64,000 nucleotides of DNA from an uncultured Acidimicrobiales bacterium (GTDB taxonomy: Bacteria; Actinomycetota; Acidimicrobiia; Acidimicrobiales; Bin134): the NCBI GenBank assembly GCA_951813325.1, contig OX638350.1, positions 1,965,954 through 2,029,953 on the forward strand, written 5' to 3'. Below the pieces are notes generated by a model. It worked only from the letters and a program-made list of their open reading frames with translations, searched no databases and was not told the origin of the DNA. A program made the position numbers and the translations under genes. The stretch's first letter is position 1. The number at the start of each line of letters is the position of its first letter. Of this stretch, positions 16,951 through 27,453 are shown in pieces.

Positions 16951-18485
16951 AACGCGGAAGGGTCGAGGAGCACGGGATCGAAGGGCGCCGAAGCCCCAGA
17001 GGCCATCCCGGTCCCGCTTCGGGCCAGCAGCGAGCGCGACACAGCCACCGGCTGGCTGGCCTCCACCAGCAGCGCGTAGGTATCACCGTCGATCAAGCGG
17101 TCAACGGGCACCACCAAGCGGCTGTGCGGGGCCACCTCTCGGGGGTCGAGCTGGCCGATCGCGGTGATCCGGCCGTTGGCCACCTTCGACACCGTGACCC
17201 TTGCGATGGAGTCAGGCGACGGGTTGACTACTGCCAAGGCCACCTCCGCCCCATCGGCCCGATTCCCCGCCACCAGGTAACGCGTGGCGGCTACCGGCAT
17301 CCCCGAGGTGATCGCCACCCCAGCCAGAGACGACGCCGCCGACGCGGCCGCTACCCGCTCAGCCACTATGGGGACCCCGTTGTACACTTGGACCGAAGCC
17401 CAGAACCCGGCCCCTGCGGGCCAAGAGCTGGCTGCGTTGTGGGCGAAGGGCTCAGAGGGAAGCGGATAAGACCCCGCGTCCCGCAAGACGAGAGCCACTC
17501 GCTGGCGGGGCGGCACCGACACCTCGAAGGGCGCCAATGCCCCGCTGAAGTCGGGGGCGTCCAATCGGACGCTCACATCGGCGGCCGCCTCGCGGTCTGA
17601 GGGGTTGTACAACACGATGTACTCGGCCACGCCCTCGTCAGCAGGCCCGGTGGCAAACGCCCATTGCGTCTGGGGCCTGGGGATCCCAGGTCCGGCGGTC
17701 AAGCCCTCCAATCCCTCGGTGCCGTCGAACAGCTGGAGCCTTCCGGCCACGATCCGCCCGGCCTGCGACTCGACGGTGGTGGAAACCGACGAGAACCGGG
17801 GCACGAGGTCGGTGGCATTCACCACCACCAGCGAACGGGCTGGCACCAAGACCCCTCGAAGCGCCTGGGGCTCGCGGATTCCCTCATCGGTGGAGAAGGC
17901 GAATTTCACCACTGCCCGGTCAGGGAACGGGTTGAACAAAGTGAAGACCAGTCGGGCATCTCGCCGAGTCGAGCCGGCGGCGAAATACCAAGACGGCGAT
18001 GAGCGGGTGGCACACGGTATGACGTCGATGCCGGTGGGTCCCTGAACTCTCTGCTCGACCACGGCCGAACCCGAGTCGATCTCCACCAGCGCCGCGGTGT
18101 ACTGCGATTCCACCACATCGGCCAACCGCAGGGAAGCCTGCGACCTTGCCGGCACGTTGAGCAGCACCTCTTCGGGTGCAGCCGATGGCGACACCGACCC
18201 GACCGGCGTAGCGGGGAACACCGACACCGCCGCAGTGACCGCCGCGCTGGTCGCATTGGCCACGATCACCGAGTGGTCGGCGAACTCGCCCGGCAGCGAA
18301 GTACCCTCGGAGCAGTACCACACGCCCCCCTTGGCCCTTGGGCCTGGTGCCGTGCTGGCGGTCTCCTGGTAGACCAGCACTGCATCGGTATCCGACTCCT
18401 CATCGGCTCTATCGGCCACGGCCAGCCCGATCACCGTCGCCAAAGCCACCACCGCCAGGGGCCAGCGCACTACGCGGCCAGTCAT
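16947..18485 (-). CDS. DUF5719 family secreted/membrane-anchored protein
   Basis: A 512-residue protein with an N-terminal signal anchor (VVRWPLAVVALATVIGLAVA). The rest is beta-rich with repeated immunoglobulin-like segments of the type NPSDREAAADVSVRLDAP and NPSPDSIARVTVSK, and a conserved GGVWYCSEGTSLPGEFADH near the start, all typical of DUF5719. Such proteins sit beside large GT2 membrane glycosyltransferases in actinobacteria, as here (31 bp downstream of one). Function unknown; an extracytoplasmic partner of the glycosyltransferase is a reasonable inference. The ATG at 18485 was chosen just after the neighbouring stop. Its TAG stop lies in the MITE-like right terminus, so the native C-terminus may have been altered. 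Confidence 0.75.
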   Translation of the reverse strand: MTGRVVRWPLAVVALATVIGLAVADRADEESDTDAVLVYQETASTAPGPRAKGGVWYCSEGTSLPGEFADHSVIVANATSAAVTAAVSVFPATPVGSVSPSAAPEEVLLNVPARSQASLRLADVVESQYTAALVEIDSGSAVVEQRVQGPTGIDVIPCATRSSPSWYFAAGSTRRDARLVFTLFNPFPDRAVVKFAFSTDEGIREPQALRGVLVPARSLVVVNATDLVPRFSSVSTTVESQAGRIVAGRLQLFDGTEGLEGLTAGPGIPRPQTQWAFATGPADEGVAEYIVLYNPSDREAAADVSVRLDAPDFSGALAPFEVSVPPRQRVALVLRDAGSYPLPSEPFAHNAASSWPAGAGFWASVQVYNGVPIVAERVAAASAASSLAGVAITSGMPVAATRYLVAGNRADGAEVALAVVNPSPDSIARVTVSKVANGRITAIGQLDPREVAPHSRLVVPVDRLIDGDTYALLVEASQPVAVSRSLLARSGTGMASGASAPFDPVLLDPSAF

Positions 18486-18516
18486 CGAGCTGCGTCCTGG
18501 TGCGACTCCCGGCCGG

Positions 18517-21375
18517 TCATCGCAGCGCGACCTGATGATCTGACCGGCGACGCCCCCCACTGGTGCTGAGACGGGCCAGCCCCACCAGACCCACTGTCCA
18601 CAATACGACCTGAACCGCCAGAAGCAGCCGGGTCGATCCAGAGGTCCCATCATCGGGGGCAGGGCCGAACGCCGCACCGGCCACCGACGGGTCCAACGCG
18701 GTGTTGTGATAGGTGGCGATGCCCGCAGTCAACCCTCCCGGCGCCAAGTCGAGCTGGCCGTCGAGCATCTCGAACAGCCACTGGGGAGCGGACTGCGACA
18801 GCTCTCCGTAGGGAGCGGGCGCCAGGCGCTCGGCCACCAGAATCGTGCCGATTCCCCATCGGGAGAGCTCGGCGCCCAACCGATTGGTGCCCGCCTCGGG
18901 TGCTCCCAGCACCTTCTCCCCCACCTGGCGGGTCTGGCCGTCCAGCTCTCCGACCCAACGCTGAGCCACCGTGGGAAAGGCGCGGCTGTCGGAGACCGCA
19001 AAGGACAGGTGGCCGTCCAATTCCCAACTGCCCAGCGGCAAAACGTCGGGATGGCCAAGCCACAGGACCAAGTGGCCGTCGTCGGGCGCGGCCTGGTTGT
19101 CGGAGAACGGGGCCACCCCGGCGTAGTCGTCGGCGGTCGCGTTCCAATCGCCGTCGGAGACATTGGCCAGCACCGGCAGCATCCCCGCCACCAAGGCAAT
19201 CATGGCCGAGAAGGGCACCAGCTGCCTCCACCCGAAACGGTAGCGGCGCACATCCATGAAGAAAGCGGCCACTCCCATGGCCACCGCGATGGCCAAACCC
19301 ACCGCGCCGGGCACCTGCACCACCTCTGGTCGGGGCAGGGGCACCGGCGACCAGTCCTGTTCGGCAGCCAGGGCCACCGCGGCAGTGCCCAGATAGAGCG
19401 TCCACCCCCGCACTGCCCATGCCAGCCGGGAGTCGTGGGCCAAGGCCAGGGGGAGCACCGCGGCCGCCGGCAGAGCCCAACCGAGCCGGTTGTCGCCGTA
19501 CGGCCCGGTGTCGAACCGCAGGATGTCCGCCCAGGAGTTCCCGCCGTTGCCTGCGGGCCTGTCCCCCAACAGCGACGACAGGCTGTCAACCAGCCACGGC
19601 AGATTCAGCACTGCGGCGACAGCCGCTCCGGCCACCGCCACTCCCACCAATCGCACCATGCCCCGGGGAGTTCCGGCGAGTATCGACCCCAAGAGCAGCC
19701 CAGCGAGCACGAGACCCATCACAATCAGCGCCTCCGAGGCCATGGCTGCGGCCAAGCCGAACAACAGCCCAACCGCCAAGGTGTCCCTCAATAGCAATGG
19801 TTGGCGCGAGTCCGCCCCCGGACTGCCGCCCACCCCGCCGTAGGGGGCAAACCCCGCTCCGGTCAGCACGGCTCGCATCAGCCAGGGCACCGCGCCGTAG
19901 AGCAGCAAGGCGCTCCAGACCCCGTTGGCCAGGGCGTTGTAGGGCAACGGGTTGGCCAGATAGACCGCCAATGCCACTCCCTGGATCCACAGGGAGTCGA
20001 AGGGGCGCATCAGCCGCCACACACCCAGAGCGCCCAGCGGAACCATCCCCACGATCAACACCGTTCGCAAAAGATCGGTTTCTCCGAAGAACAGCCAGCT
20101 CAGCAGCGTCAACACCGCGAGGCCAGTGGGAGCAAACCCCTCTTGGCCCAACCCGACTGGGCGAAAGTCGCTCCACCAGCTGCTCAAGAGATCCGAACTC
20201 GACCCCAACTCGGCCAACTCGCCGGTTGCCGGGATGCCACCGGCGATCAGGTCTCGAGACCCGAGAAGGATCAAGATCACCGTGGCAATTCCCACTGTCA
20301 CCGAGGCCCGCGAGCGGCTCAAGCGGGCCAATAGAACACCCCGCGTCGACAGCCCCCTGGCCGCGGCGCCCCCCCGGCTAGTCAAAAACAAGGCCACCGG
20401 GGCAAAGCCCCGAGCCTGGGACAGCCGTATGTGGGAGTCCCCCACATGGCGGGCGCGGCTCACTGCCTGCCGTCGACGCCGGATAGACCCCAGGCGGACC
20501 AGACTGTGCCCCCACGACGCGCCGATATGGCGGGCCTGGCTCAAATGCCCGGTAACCAGTGCGGCCAAGACCTCGATCGCCGACAGGATCACCGCCTGGG
20601 GAATCACCCGCACCGAGTGCCAGGACCCGTATACCGACAACAGGGTCCGAACCCGATGGCGGTGCCAAAGCCCTTCTATCCGGGACTGGGAAAGGCGCTC
20701 GACCAGCAACTGGCGATGGCGCACCACCGCCGTAGGGGCCACCAAGACCCGGGCCCCCACGGTGCGGGCCCGCCAGCACATGTCGATGTGCTCGTAGCAG
20801 TACGACATCTCCGGATCGAAACCACCGATGGCCCGGAACAGGTCGCCGCGCACCAGCACGCACCCTCCAGGCACCGCGAACATGTCCTGGACCGAATCAT
20901 GTTGCTCCTGGTCCAGTTCGCCGATCTCCACTGGGGAAATCGGCGCCCCGGTCTTGTCCACCAGAAGGCCAACTTGGCGGATGCGGGCGGGGTCGTCCCA
21001 GTCCACATACTTGGGGCCGACGATCCCTGCGTTGGAGCGCACCGCCTCTTGAACCAGCAATCGCAGGGTGTTGGGGGCCAGGGCCACATCGTCGTGGCAG
21101 AACACAAAGAAATCGGGAGCAGGACCAGCGTCCACGAGCACTTCGTTGGCCGCCGGACCGAATCCGGGGTTGTATCCCAGACAGCGGACCGCGGCGTGGG
21201 GCAGAAAACGCCGCACTCGGGCGGTGGGATCGGCCTCGCTGCCGGTGTCCACCACGGTTACCTCGACCAAGGGGTGGTCTTGCGCGGCGACCGACTCCAG
21301 CATCTCGTCGAACCACAAACCCGGGTCGTGGCTCACGACCACCACATGAACCCTCAAATCGGGCTTCACCTCCAT
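18517..21375 (-). CDS. Large family-2 glycosyltransferase with polytopic membrane domain
   Basis: A 952-residue protein. Residues 1-290 form a GT-A domain: HVVVVSHDPGLWFDEMLES, VVDTGSEAD, the metal-binding FCHDDVALAPN (DxD-like) and YCYEHIDMCWRARTVG. From about 350 to 760 there are multiple hydrophobic helices, and a periplasmic-type domain follows before a final helix near 920. This build is typical of actinobacterial cell-envelope GT2 proteins encoded next to DUF5719 and F420 genes. It likely transfers a sugar to a lipid-linked or wall acceptor at the membrane; donor unknown. Confidence 0.82.
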   Translation of the reverse strand: MEVKPDLRVHVVVVSHDPGLWFDEMLESVAAQDHPLVEVTVVDTGSEADPTARVRRFLPHAAVRCLGYNPGFGPAANEVLVDAGPAPDFFVFCHDDVALAPNTLRLLVQEAVRSNAGIVGPKYVDWDDPARIRQVGLLVDKTGAPISPVEIGELDQEQHDSVQDMFAVPGGCVLVRGDLFRAIGGFDPEMSYCYEHIDMCWRARTVGARVLVAPTAVVRHRQLLVERLSQSRIEGLWHRHRVRTLLSVYGSWHSVRVIPQAVILSAIEVLAALVTGHLSQARHIGASWGHSLVRLGSIRRRRQAVSRARHVGDSHIRLSQARGFAPVALFLTSRGGAAARGLSTRGVLLARLSRSRASVTVGIATVILILLGSRDLIAGGIPATGELAELGSSSDLLSSWWSDFRPVGLGQEGFAPTGLAVLTLLSWLFFGETDLLRTVLIVGMVPLGALGVWRLMRPFDSLWIQGVALAVYLANPLPYNALANGVWSALLLYGAVPWLMRAVLTGAGFAPYGGVGGSPGADSRQPLLLRDTLAVGLLFGLAAAMASEALIVMGLVLAGLLLGSILAGTPRGMVRLVGVAVAGAAVAAVLNLPWLVDSLSSLLGDRPAGNGGNSWADILRFDTGPYGDNRLGWALPAAAVLPLALAHDSRLAWAVRGWTLYLGTAAVALAAEQDWSPVPLPRPEVVQVPGAVGLAIAVAMGVAAFFMDVRRYRFGWRQLVPFSAMIALVAGMLPVLANVSDGDWNATADDYAGVAPFSDNQAAPDDGHLVLWLGHPDVLPLGSWELDGHLSFAVSDSRAFPTVAQRWVGELDGQTRQVGEKVLGAPEAGTNRLGAELSRWGIGTILVAERLAPAPYGELSQSAPQWLFEMLDGQLDLAPGGLTAGIATYHNTALDPSVAGAAFGPAPDDGTSGSTRLLLAVQVVLWTVGLVGLARLSTSGGRRRSDHQVALR

Positions 21376-21731
21376 CAGGGTTCGTTGCGGCTGACAAATT
21401 CCCGCAGCGCGTCGGCAATTGCCGGAGCCTGCTCGACCGCGTCCGACAGCACCGACCGCACCGAATCGGGGAGCTGGCGGGCCAGGTCAGCCACCGCGTT
21501 GCGGATGTCTTCGGGGACTTGACTGGCCAACTCGGCGAACGCGTCCCTCAGCTCCTCGGGCATCTGCCCAGCCACATCCCGGCGAGCGACCTGCACCCGG
21601 TTGATGGCCAACAGCCCGAGCCCCGCCGCGGTGTATATGCCGTCGCGAATACACTCGACCAGCGGATCCCCGTCCGGCCCCGGCTCCCCGGGTGGCTGCG
21701 GCTCGCCCACCTCACCACCGTACTGGCCCAT
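21375..21731 (-). CDS. Small helical protein with 15-residue repeats, unknown function
   Basis: A protein of about 118 residues from the ATG at 21731 (an earlier start at 21779 is possible). It has an acidic proline/glycine-rich N-terminus, a hydrophobic segment IYTAAGLGLLAINRVQVARR, then four near-repeats of 15 residues: MPEELRDAFAELASQ, VPEDIRNAVADLARQ, LPDSVRSVLSDAVEQ, APAIADALREFVSR. The repeats suggest an amphipathic helical bundle. The stop shares one base with the glycosyltransferase start (TGATG-like), so they may be co-expressed. No family function recognised. Confidence 0.55.
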   Translation of the reverse strand: MGQYGGEVGEPQPPGEPGPDGDPLVECIRDGIYTAAGLGLLAINRVQVARRDVAGQMPEELRDAFAELASQVPEDIRNAVADLARQLPDSVRSVLSDAVEQAPAIADALREFVSRNEP

Positions 21732-21868
21732 CAGACACCGCAGAGGTATGGTTCTGAGCTGCTGGCAACTCGCAACCACATGCCGCTTGCGACGACCAGG
21801 CCAACGGCCTCACCTTGGTTCAAGCCCGGCGTCGAGTACAGCAAATGCCTGCGAGAAGTGGCACACTC

Positions 21869-22801
21869 ATGGCGATGCGAGCCCTGGTCACCGGGTCACG
21901 GGGTTTTGTGGGCACTCACCTCGTCGCTCACCTGAACGCCTGCGCCGACGATGTGATCGAGGTGGATCGCGTCATTGGAAGCCCCCCCATTGAAGACGCC
22001 AGCGCCATTGCCGAGCTGATCGCCGAGACCAAGCCCGAAGCGGTGTACCACCTGGCCGGCCAAAGCGACGTGGCCGCCTCCTGGAGCGATCCCATGGGAA
22101 CGTTCCAGGTCAACGCCAACGGCACCCTCCATGTGGTGCGGGCCTGCATAGACACCGGGGTCGAGCGCCTCCTGTCGGTCACCAGCAGCGACATCTACGG
22201 GATGGTCAGCCCCGACGAACTGCCCATCGGCGAGCAAGCGCCCCTCAGACCGGTCAACCCCTATTCGGCCAGCAAGGCAGCCGCTGAGATGGTGTGCGTC
22301 CAGGGTTTTCTGGGCCATGGCCTCGGGGTGATCCGAGCCCGGGCCTTCAACCATCTGGGCCCCGGCCAAAGCGACCGATTCCTGGCCCCGGCATTGGCCT
22401 CTCGAATCGCCGCCAACGAGAAGACCGGGGCCACCGAGGTGCCGGTGGGCAACCTCTCGGCCCGACGCGACTTCACCGACGTGCGCGACGTGGTCCGGGC
22501 CTACCGCCTGCTGGTGGCCGACGGCGAGCCCGGCGAGGCCTACAACGTGTGCTCAGGCCAGGACGCGGCCGTGTCCGAGGTTGCCGAGATCCTGCTGGGC
22601 CTGGCCAAAGTGCCCATGACCCTCGAACAAGACGACCGCCTGTTCCGCCCGGTCGACCTGCCCGTGCAGCGGGGCGACAACGCCAAGCTCCGGGCCGCCA
22701 CCGGCTGGGCCCCGGAGATCTCGTTGGCCGATACGCTGGCCGACACCCTGGACGATGCCCGCGGCCGCCAAAACAGACAGACTGGAGACACCCATGGCTG
22801 A
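21869..22801 (+). CDS. rmd: GDP-6-deoxy-4-keto-D-mannose reductase-like epimerase
   Basis: A 310-residue extended short-chain dehydrogenase. It has NAD(P)-binding ALVTGSRGFVGTHL, active-site YSASK in VNPYSASKAAAEMV, SSDIYG preceding it, and RDFTDVRDVVRAY. It directly precedes gmd; the pairing makes GDP-D-rhamnose (or a related GDP-6-deoxysugar) from GDP-mannose the likely product. The ATG at 21869, in the context AGAAGTGGCACACTC, is chosen over an upstream in-frame start. General NAD-dependent epimerase is the fallback call. Confidence 0.78.
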   Translation: MAMRALVTGSRGFVGTHLVAHLNACADDVIEVDRVIGSPPIEDASAIAELIAETKPEAVYHLAGQSDVAASWSDPMGTFQVNANGTLHVVRACIDTGVERLLSVTSSDIYGMVSPDELPIGEQAPLRPVNPYSASKAAAEMVCVQGFLGHGLGVIRARAFNHLGPGQSDRFLAPALASRIAANEKTGATEVPVGNLSARRDFTDVRDVVRAYRLLVADGEPGEAYNVCSGQDAAVSEVAEILLGLAKVPMTLEQDDRLFRPVDLPVQRGDNAKLRAATGWAPEISLADTLADTLDDARGRQNRQTGDTHG

Positions 22802-22824
22802 GGAATTCCCCCGACACATGCTGA

Positions 22825-23850
<1,026 letters not shown>

Positions 23851-23884
23851 TCGGACCTGCTTCCAGCAGGCCAAAAGGGCTCTC

Positions 23885-24871
23885 ATGACCGATGGCCCAG
23901 ACCGGGCCGCACCCGACGCCCCACCGCGGCCCAGCGTGGTCACCCTGGCCGGAGGGGTGGGGGCAGCCAAGCTGCTGAGCGGCCTGATCCGGGTCCACCC
24001 GTCCAGCGACCAGCTCGCGGTGGTGAACACCGCCGACGACACCGTGCTGCACGGCCTCCATATCAGCCCCGACTTGGACACCGTGGTCTACACGCTGGCC
24101 GGTGCAGTCAACCCCGACACCGGCTGGGGTCTGGCCGGCGAGACATGGCAGGCCATGGACGCCTTGGACCGCTACGGGGGGATCACCTGGTTCCGCTTGG
24201 GCGACCGCGACCTGGCCACCCACCTCTACCGCACCCACCGGATGGAACAAGGTGCCGACCTGGCCGCTGTCACCGCCGAGATCGCAGCTGCCTGGGGCCT
24301 GGAGCTGGCCGTTTTGCCGGTCACCAACGACCCGATCGAAACCCGGGTGACTACCGTGGACGAGGGCGAGATCGGATTCCAGGACTATTTCGTGCGCCGC
24401 CGCCACGATGTCGGCGTGACCGCGGTGAGGGTGGCAGGGGTGGAGGCCGCCCAGCCTGCGCCCGGCCTCATCGAGGCGCTGAGAGCGGCCCGGTCGATCA
24501 TCATCGCTCCCTCCAATCCCATCGTGTCCATCGGACCGGTGCTGGGAGTGCCCGGTGTACGGGAGGCGGTGGCCGCCCGCCGAGACGCGGTGGCGGCGGT
24601 GTCGCCCATCGTGGGCGGGGCCGCCCTCAAGGGCCCCGCCGACCGGCTCATGCGAGAGCTGGGTCACGAGAGCTCGGTGGTGGGCGTGGCCCGGCTCTAC
24701 CAAGATGTGGCCGCCACACTGGTCGTGGACGAGTCCGACGCCTATCTGGCCGACGATGTGGAAGCCGCCGGGATGGCCTGCGTGGTGGCCCCCACTGTAA
24801 TGGATGGAGTGGAGTCTGCTGCTGAGCTGGCCCGAACGGTCTTGAGCTCCACCGGGGTCAGCCGAGGATGA
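23885..24871 (+). CDS. cofD: 2-phospho-L-lactate/PEP transferase of F420 synthesis (CofD/FbiA)
   Basis: A 328-residue CofD family protein. The substrate-binding motifs VTLAGGVGAAKLLSGL and VVNTADDTVLHGLHISPDLD are at the N-terminus; TNDPIETRV and IIAPSNPIVSIGPVL are further in. It joins a phosphate-linked three-carbon unit to the deazaflavin FO; in actinobacteria the donor is derived from phosphoenolpyruvate (family knowledge). The stop overlaps cofE by 4 bp. F420 serves as hydride carrier in many actinobacterial oxidoreductases. Confidence 0.94.
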   Translation: MTDGPDRAAPDAPPRPSVVTLAGGVGAAKLLSGLIRVHPSSDQLAVVNTADDTVLHGLHISPDLDTVVYTLAGAVNPDTGWGLAGETWQAMDALDRYGGITWFRLGDRDLATHLYRTHRMEQGADLAAVTAEIAAAWGLELAVLPVTNDPIETRVTTVDEGEIGFQDYFVRRRHDVGVTAVRVAGVEAAQPAPGLIEALRAARSIIIAPSNPIVSIGPVLGVPGVREAVAARRDAVAAVSPIVGGAALKGPADRLMRELGHESSVVGVARLYQDVAATLVVDESDAYLADDVEAAGMACVVAPTVMDGVESAAELARTVLSSTGVSRG

Positions 24872-25563
24872 AACTCGAGATTTTCAGCGTGGAGGGGCTG
24901 CCGGAGATCGAGGCGGGTGACGACGTGGCCGGGCTCATCGTCGAAGCGGCCGAGTTGGCCGACGGCGATGTCGTGGTGGTCACCCAGAAGATCGTGTCCA
25001 AGGCCGAGAACGCCATGGTCGCCGTCGACCCCGGCGACCCCCTGTCGCACAAGCCGGTGGTTGAGCAAGAGTCGGTACGGGTGCTGCGGCGGAGGGGCGA
25101 TCTCATCATCAGCGAGACCAAGCACGGTTTCGTGTGCGCTAACGCCGGGATCGACCGGTCCAACCTGGCAGCCGATCAAGCCGCGCTCCTGCCCGACGAT
25201 CCCGATCGCTCGGCCCGACGCATCCGCGACGGGATCAAGGCTCGGACCGGGGTGGAGGTCGGGGTGATCGTATCCGACACCTTCGGAAGGCCTTGGCGGC
25301 GGGGGGTGGCCGACGTGGCCATAGGGGTGGCCGGGATCCGGCCCATTCTCGATCTCCGGGGGACTCCCGACACTTCGGGACGAGAGCTTCAGGTGACCGA
25401 GGTGGCGATCGTCGATGAGCTGGCCGCCGCAGCTGAACTGGTCATGGGCAAGACCGACAATGTTCCGGTCGCCGTCATCCGGGGCGCCAGTCCAGCCTGG
25501 CTCGGCCCCGGAAGCATCCAAGCCGATCTCATCCGCTCCCCGGCCGAGGACCTGTTTCGCTAG
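24868..25563 (+). CDS. cofE: Coenzyme F420-0:L-glutamate ligase (single-domain CofE)
   Basis: A 231-residue CofE. Motifs include VVVTQKIVSKAENAMV, ETKHGFVCANAGIDRSN, VIVSDTFGRPWRRGVADVAI and the final IRSPAEDLFR. It adds gamma-linked glutamates to F420-0. Unlike mycobacterial FbiB there is no fused C-terminal nitroreductase-like domain, so dehydro-F420 reduction, if it occurs, must be done by another protein. ATGA coupled to cofD; its stop overlaps the convergent nucleotidyltransferase by 4 bp. Confidence 0.94.
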   Translation: MKLEIFSVEGLPEIEAGDDVAGLIVEAAELADGDVVVVTQKIVSKAENAMVAVDPGDPLSHKPVVEQESVRVLRRRGDLIISETKHGFVCANAGIDRSNLAADQAALLPDDPDRSARRIRDGIKARTGVEVGVIVSDTFGRPWRRGVADVAIGVAGIRPILDLRGTPDTSGRELQVTEVAIVDELAAAAELVMGKTDNVPVAVIRGASPAWLGPGSIQADLIRSPAEDLFR

Positions 25564-26546
25564 TCAGACGTCGGCACCCGCTCACCGCTCAGAACTGCCG
25601 CGGGGAGAACAGAAGCGCCGTCTCCCACCACCGATAGATCGCTGAGGCGGGCGCCGGCCCCGATCTCGGCACCGTAGCCCACTATGGAGCGCCCGACCAC
25701 TGCATCTCGGCCCACGCGGGCACCGGGCAGCAACGCCGAGTCGACGACCGACGCACCAGAGCCGACAACAGCACCTTCCATCACGATGGATGCCTCGACC
25801 GCGGCGTCGGGGGCAATCTCGGCCGACGGATGGATCCAGCCGCCATCAGACAATGCCTGCTGCACTTCCAGGTAGGTCTCAGGGGTGCCGGCATCCACCC
25901 AGAACCCGTCCCACGCCACGGCGTACACTCCACCCCCCTCAACCAGCCTCGGAAACACCTCCCGCTCGATCGAAACCCGAGCGCCCTCGGCCACCGATTC
26001 CAGCGCCGAGGGCTCCAGGGCATAGATCCCCACGTTGATCTGATTGCTGGGGGCTTCATCGGCCGGGGGCTTCTCCACAAACGCCCGCACCCTGCCGTCG
26101 TGGTCGCACACCACCACGCCGAAGCGGGAGGGATCGGGCACCGGCGCCAGCGCGATAGTGGCCTGGGCTTCGGCCTCGCGGTGCAGCGCCAAAAGATCAT
26201 CCAGGGGAAACCGGTTGATCACATCGCCGTTCACCGCAATGAACGTGTCCTGCACCCCGGCGATGCCGGCCGCGAAGGCGATGGCTCCGGCGGTGTCCAG
26301 CGGCTCGGGCTCCACCGCATAGAACAGCTCCACCCCAGCGCAGCCACGCTGCGGGTAGGCGGCCTCGAATGCGTCCGGCCGGTATCCGAGCGACAACACC
26401 GCCCGGGTAATCCCCTGCTCCCCCAGCCGCCCCACAACATGCTCGATCATAGGCCGGTCTACTACCGGCAGCATCTGCTTGGGACGGGTCAGGGTCAGAG
26501 GCCGAAGCCGGGTGCCGAACCCGCCGACCAGTACCACCGCGTCCAC
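25560..26546 (-). CDS. Mannose-1-phosphate guanylyltransferase-like nucleotidyltransferase
   Basis: A 328-residue sugar-1-phosphate nucleotidyltransferase with GTG start. The GxGxRxxPLT signature is VLVGGFGTRLRPLTLTRPKQ, followed by VNGDVINR, FVEKPP and FWVDAGTPETYLE. The C-terminus is a left-handed beta-helix of hexapeptide-like repeats (about 235-325). Synteny beside cofDE mirrors the mycobacterial fbiAB/ManB region, so GDP-mannose formation from GTP and mannose-1-P is likely. It would supply gmd; dNTP-glucose specificity is the alternative. Confidence 0.83.
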   Translation of the reverse strand: MDAVVLVGGFGTRLRPLTLTRPKQMLPVVDRPMIEHVVGRLGEQGITRAVLSLGYRPDAFEAAYPQRGCAGVELFYAVEPEPLDTAGAIAFAAGIAGVQDTFIAVNGDVINRFPLDDLLALHREAEAQATIALAPVPDPSRFGVVVCDHDGRVRAFVEKPPADEAPSNQINVGIYALEPSALESVAEGARVSIEREVFPRLVEGGGVYAVAWDGFWVDAGTPETYLEVQQALSDGGWIHPSAEIAPDAAVEASIVMEGAVVGSGASVVDSALLPGARVGRDAVVGRSIVGYGAEIGAGARLSDLSVVGDGASVLPAAVLSGERVPTSD

Positions 26547-26629
26547 GTCGATGATCTATCTGGCTCAGCCGTCGTGCTCGACAAAGGGCCGCGCTCGGAC
26601 AACGGGGATCCTGGTGCGGCCCGACCCGA

Positions 26630-27394
26630 TCAGTTTTCCTCTTCCACCCTGACGCCCGGGGCGTCCTCATCGAAGCTGTCGTCAAAATCAACCGGTCCTT
26701 CGGGCTGCGACAGGTCGGCCACCAGCGCCGGCGACACTTCGAGGATGTCGTTGACGGTGGGGGGCAGCGGCACCACCGCGTCGCGGGGCGCCAAAGCAAT
26801 GGTGAAGGCCTCGCCGTCGTTCTTGAAGCGGACATCGCCGAAGTCCTCGTAGATCCGCTCATCAGGCTGAGCGGATTCCGCGGTGAGCGCGCTGGACCAG
26901 CGCACGATCTGCATGACGGCCGGCTGGCCGTCGCACACGGCGTCCGCCGCGCTGATCACCCCGAACTCGGCGGCGGTGATGCCGTTCACGTCCATGGTCA
27001 CGAACATCGCCTCGAAGAACTTCGCCATGACGGCGTCTTCGCCCGCGGCGTTGGCGGTGAACGGGTGGATGTGGATCAGCCCGTCGGAGTGGGAGTGGAT
27101 GCCCTCGGGATCGTAGGGGTAGCCCTGGCTGTTTCTCCGGCCCTCGAAAATCGGCTGGAATGCGCCGCCCTCGCCGTCGGTGCAGTCCCACACTGCATAG
27201 GCCGAGTGCCAGTGGTCGCTGAGGCCGGGGCGGGATTCGGCGTCGCGCTGGGTGCGGGCAACGGCCACCACTCCGATGCCGACCACGACGATGAGCACCA
27301 CCGCGGCGGGGAAGCCGATGATCCGGCGCCGCTGTCCGGCGCCGCCCATCGACGCGGCCCGCGCCACCTTTCGAGAACCAGAGGCTCTTGCCAC
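26630..27394 (-). CDS. Membrane-anchored histidine-rich protein, unknown function
   Basis: A 254-residue protein with a basic N-terminus, one membrane helix near residues 25-45 and an extracytoplasmic domain. The domain contains DHWHSAYAVWDC and GIHSHSDGLIHIHPF, that is, seven histidines plus a cysteine in two clusters. An acidic C-terminal tail (FDDSFDEDAPGVRVEEEN) follows. The clusters suggest metal binding, but no family function is known to me. It lies 83 bp upstream (in gene order) of the nucleotidyltransferase on the same strand. Confidence 0.7.
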   Translation of the reverse strand: MARASGSRKVARAASMGGAGQRRRIIGFPAAVVLIVVVGIGVVAVARTQRDAESRPGLSDHWHSAYAVWDCTDGEGGAFQPIFEGRRNSQGYPYDPEGIHSHSDGLIHIHPFTANAAGEDAVMAKFFEAMFVTMDVNGITAAEFGVISAADAVCDGQPAVMQIVRWSSALTAESAQPDERIYEDFGDVRFKNDGEAFTIALAPRDAVVPLPPTVNDILEVSPALVADLSQPEGPVDFDDSFDEDAPGVRVEEEN

Positions 27395-27453
27395 GGCCTA
27401 CAACGCTACCCGGCCAGGGCTTGCAACCCACACCTGTAGCCGGAGGCCGACCG

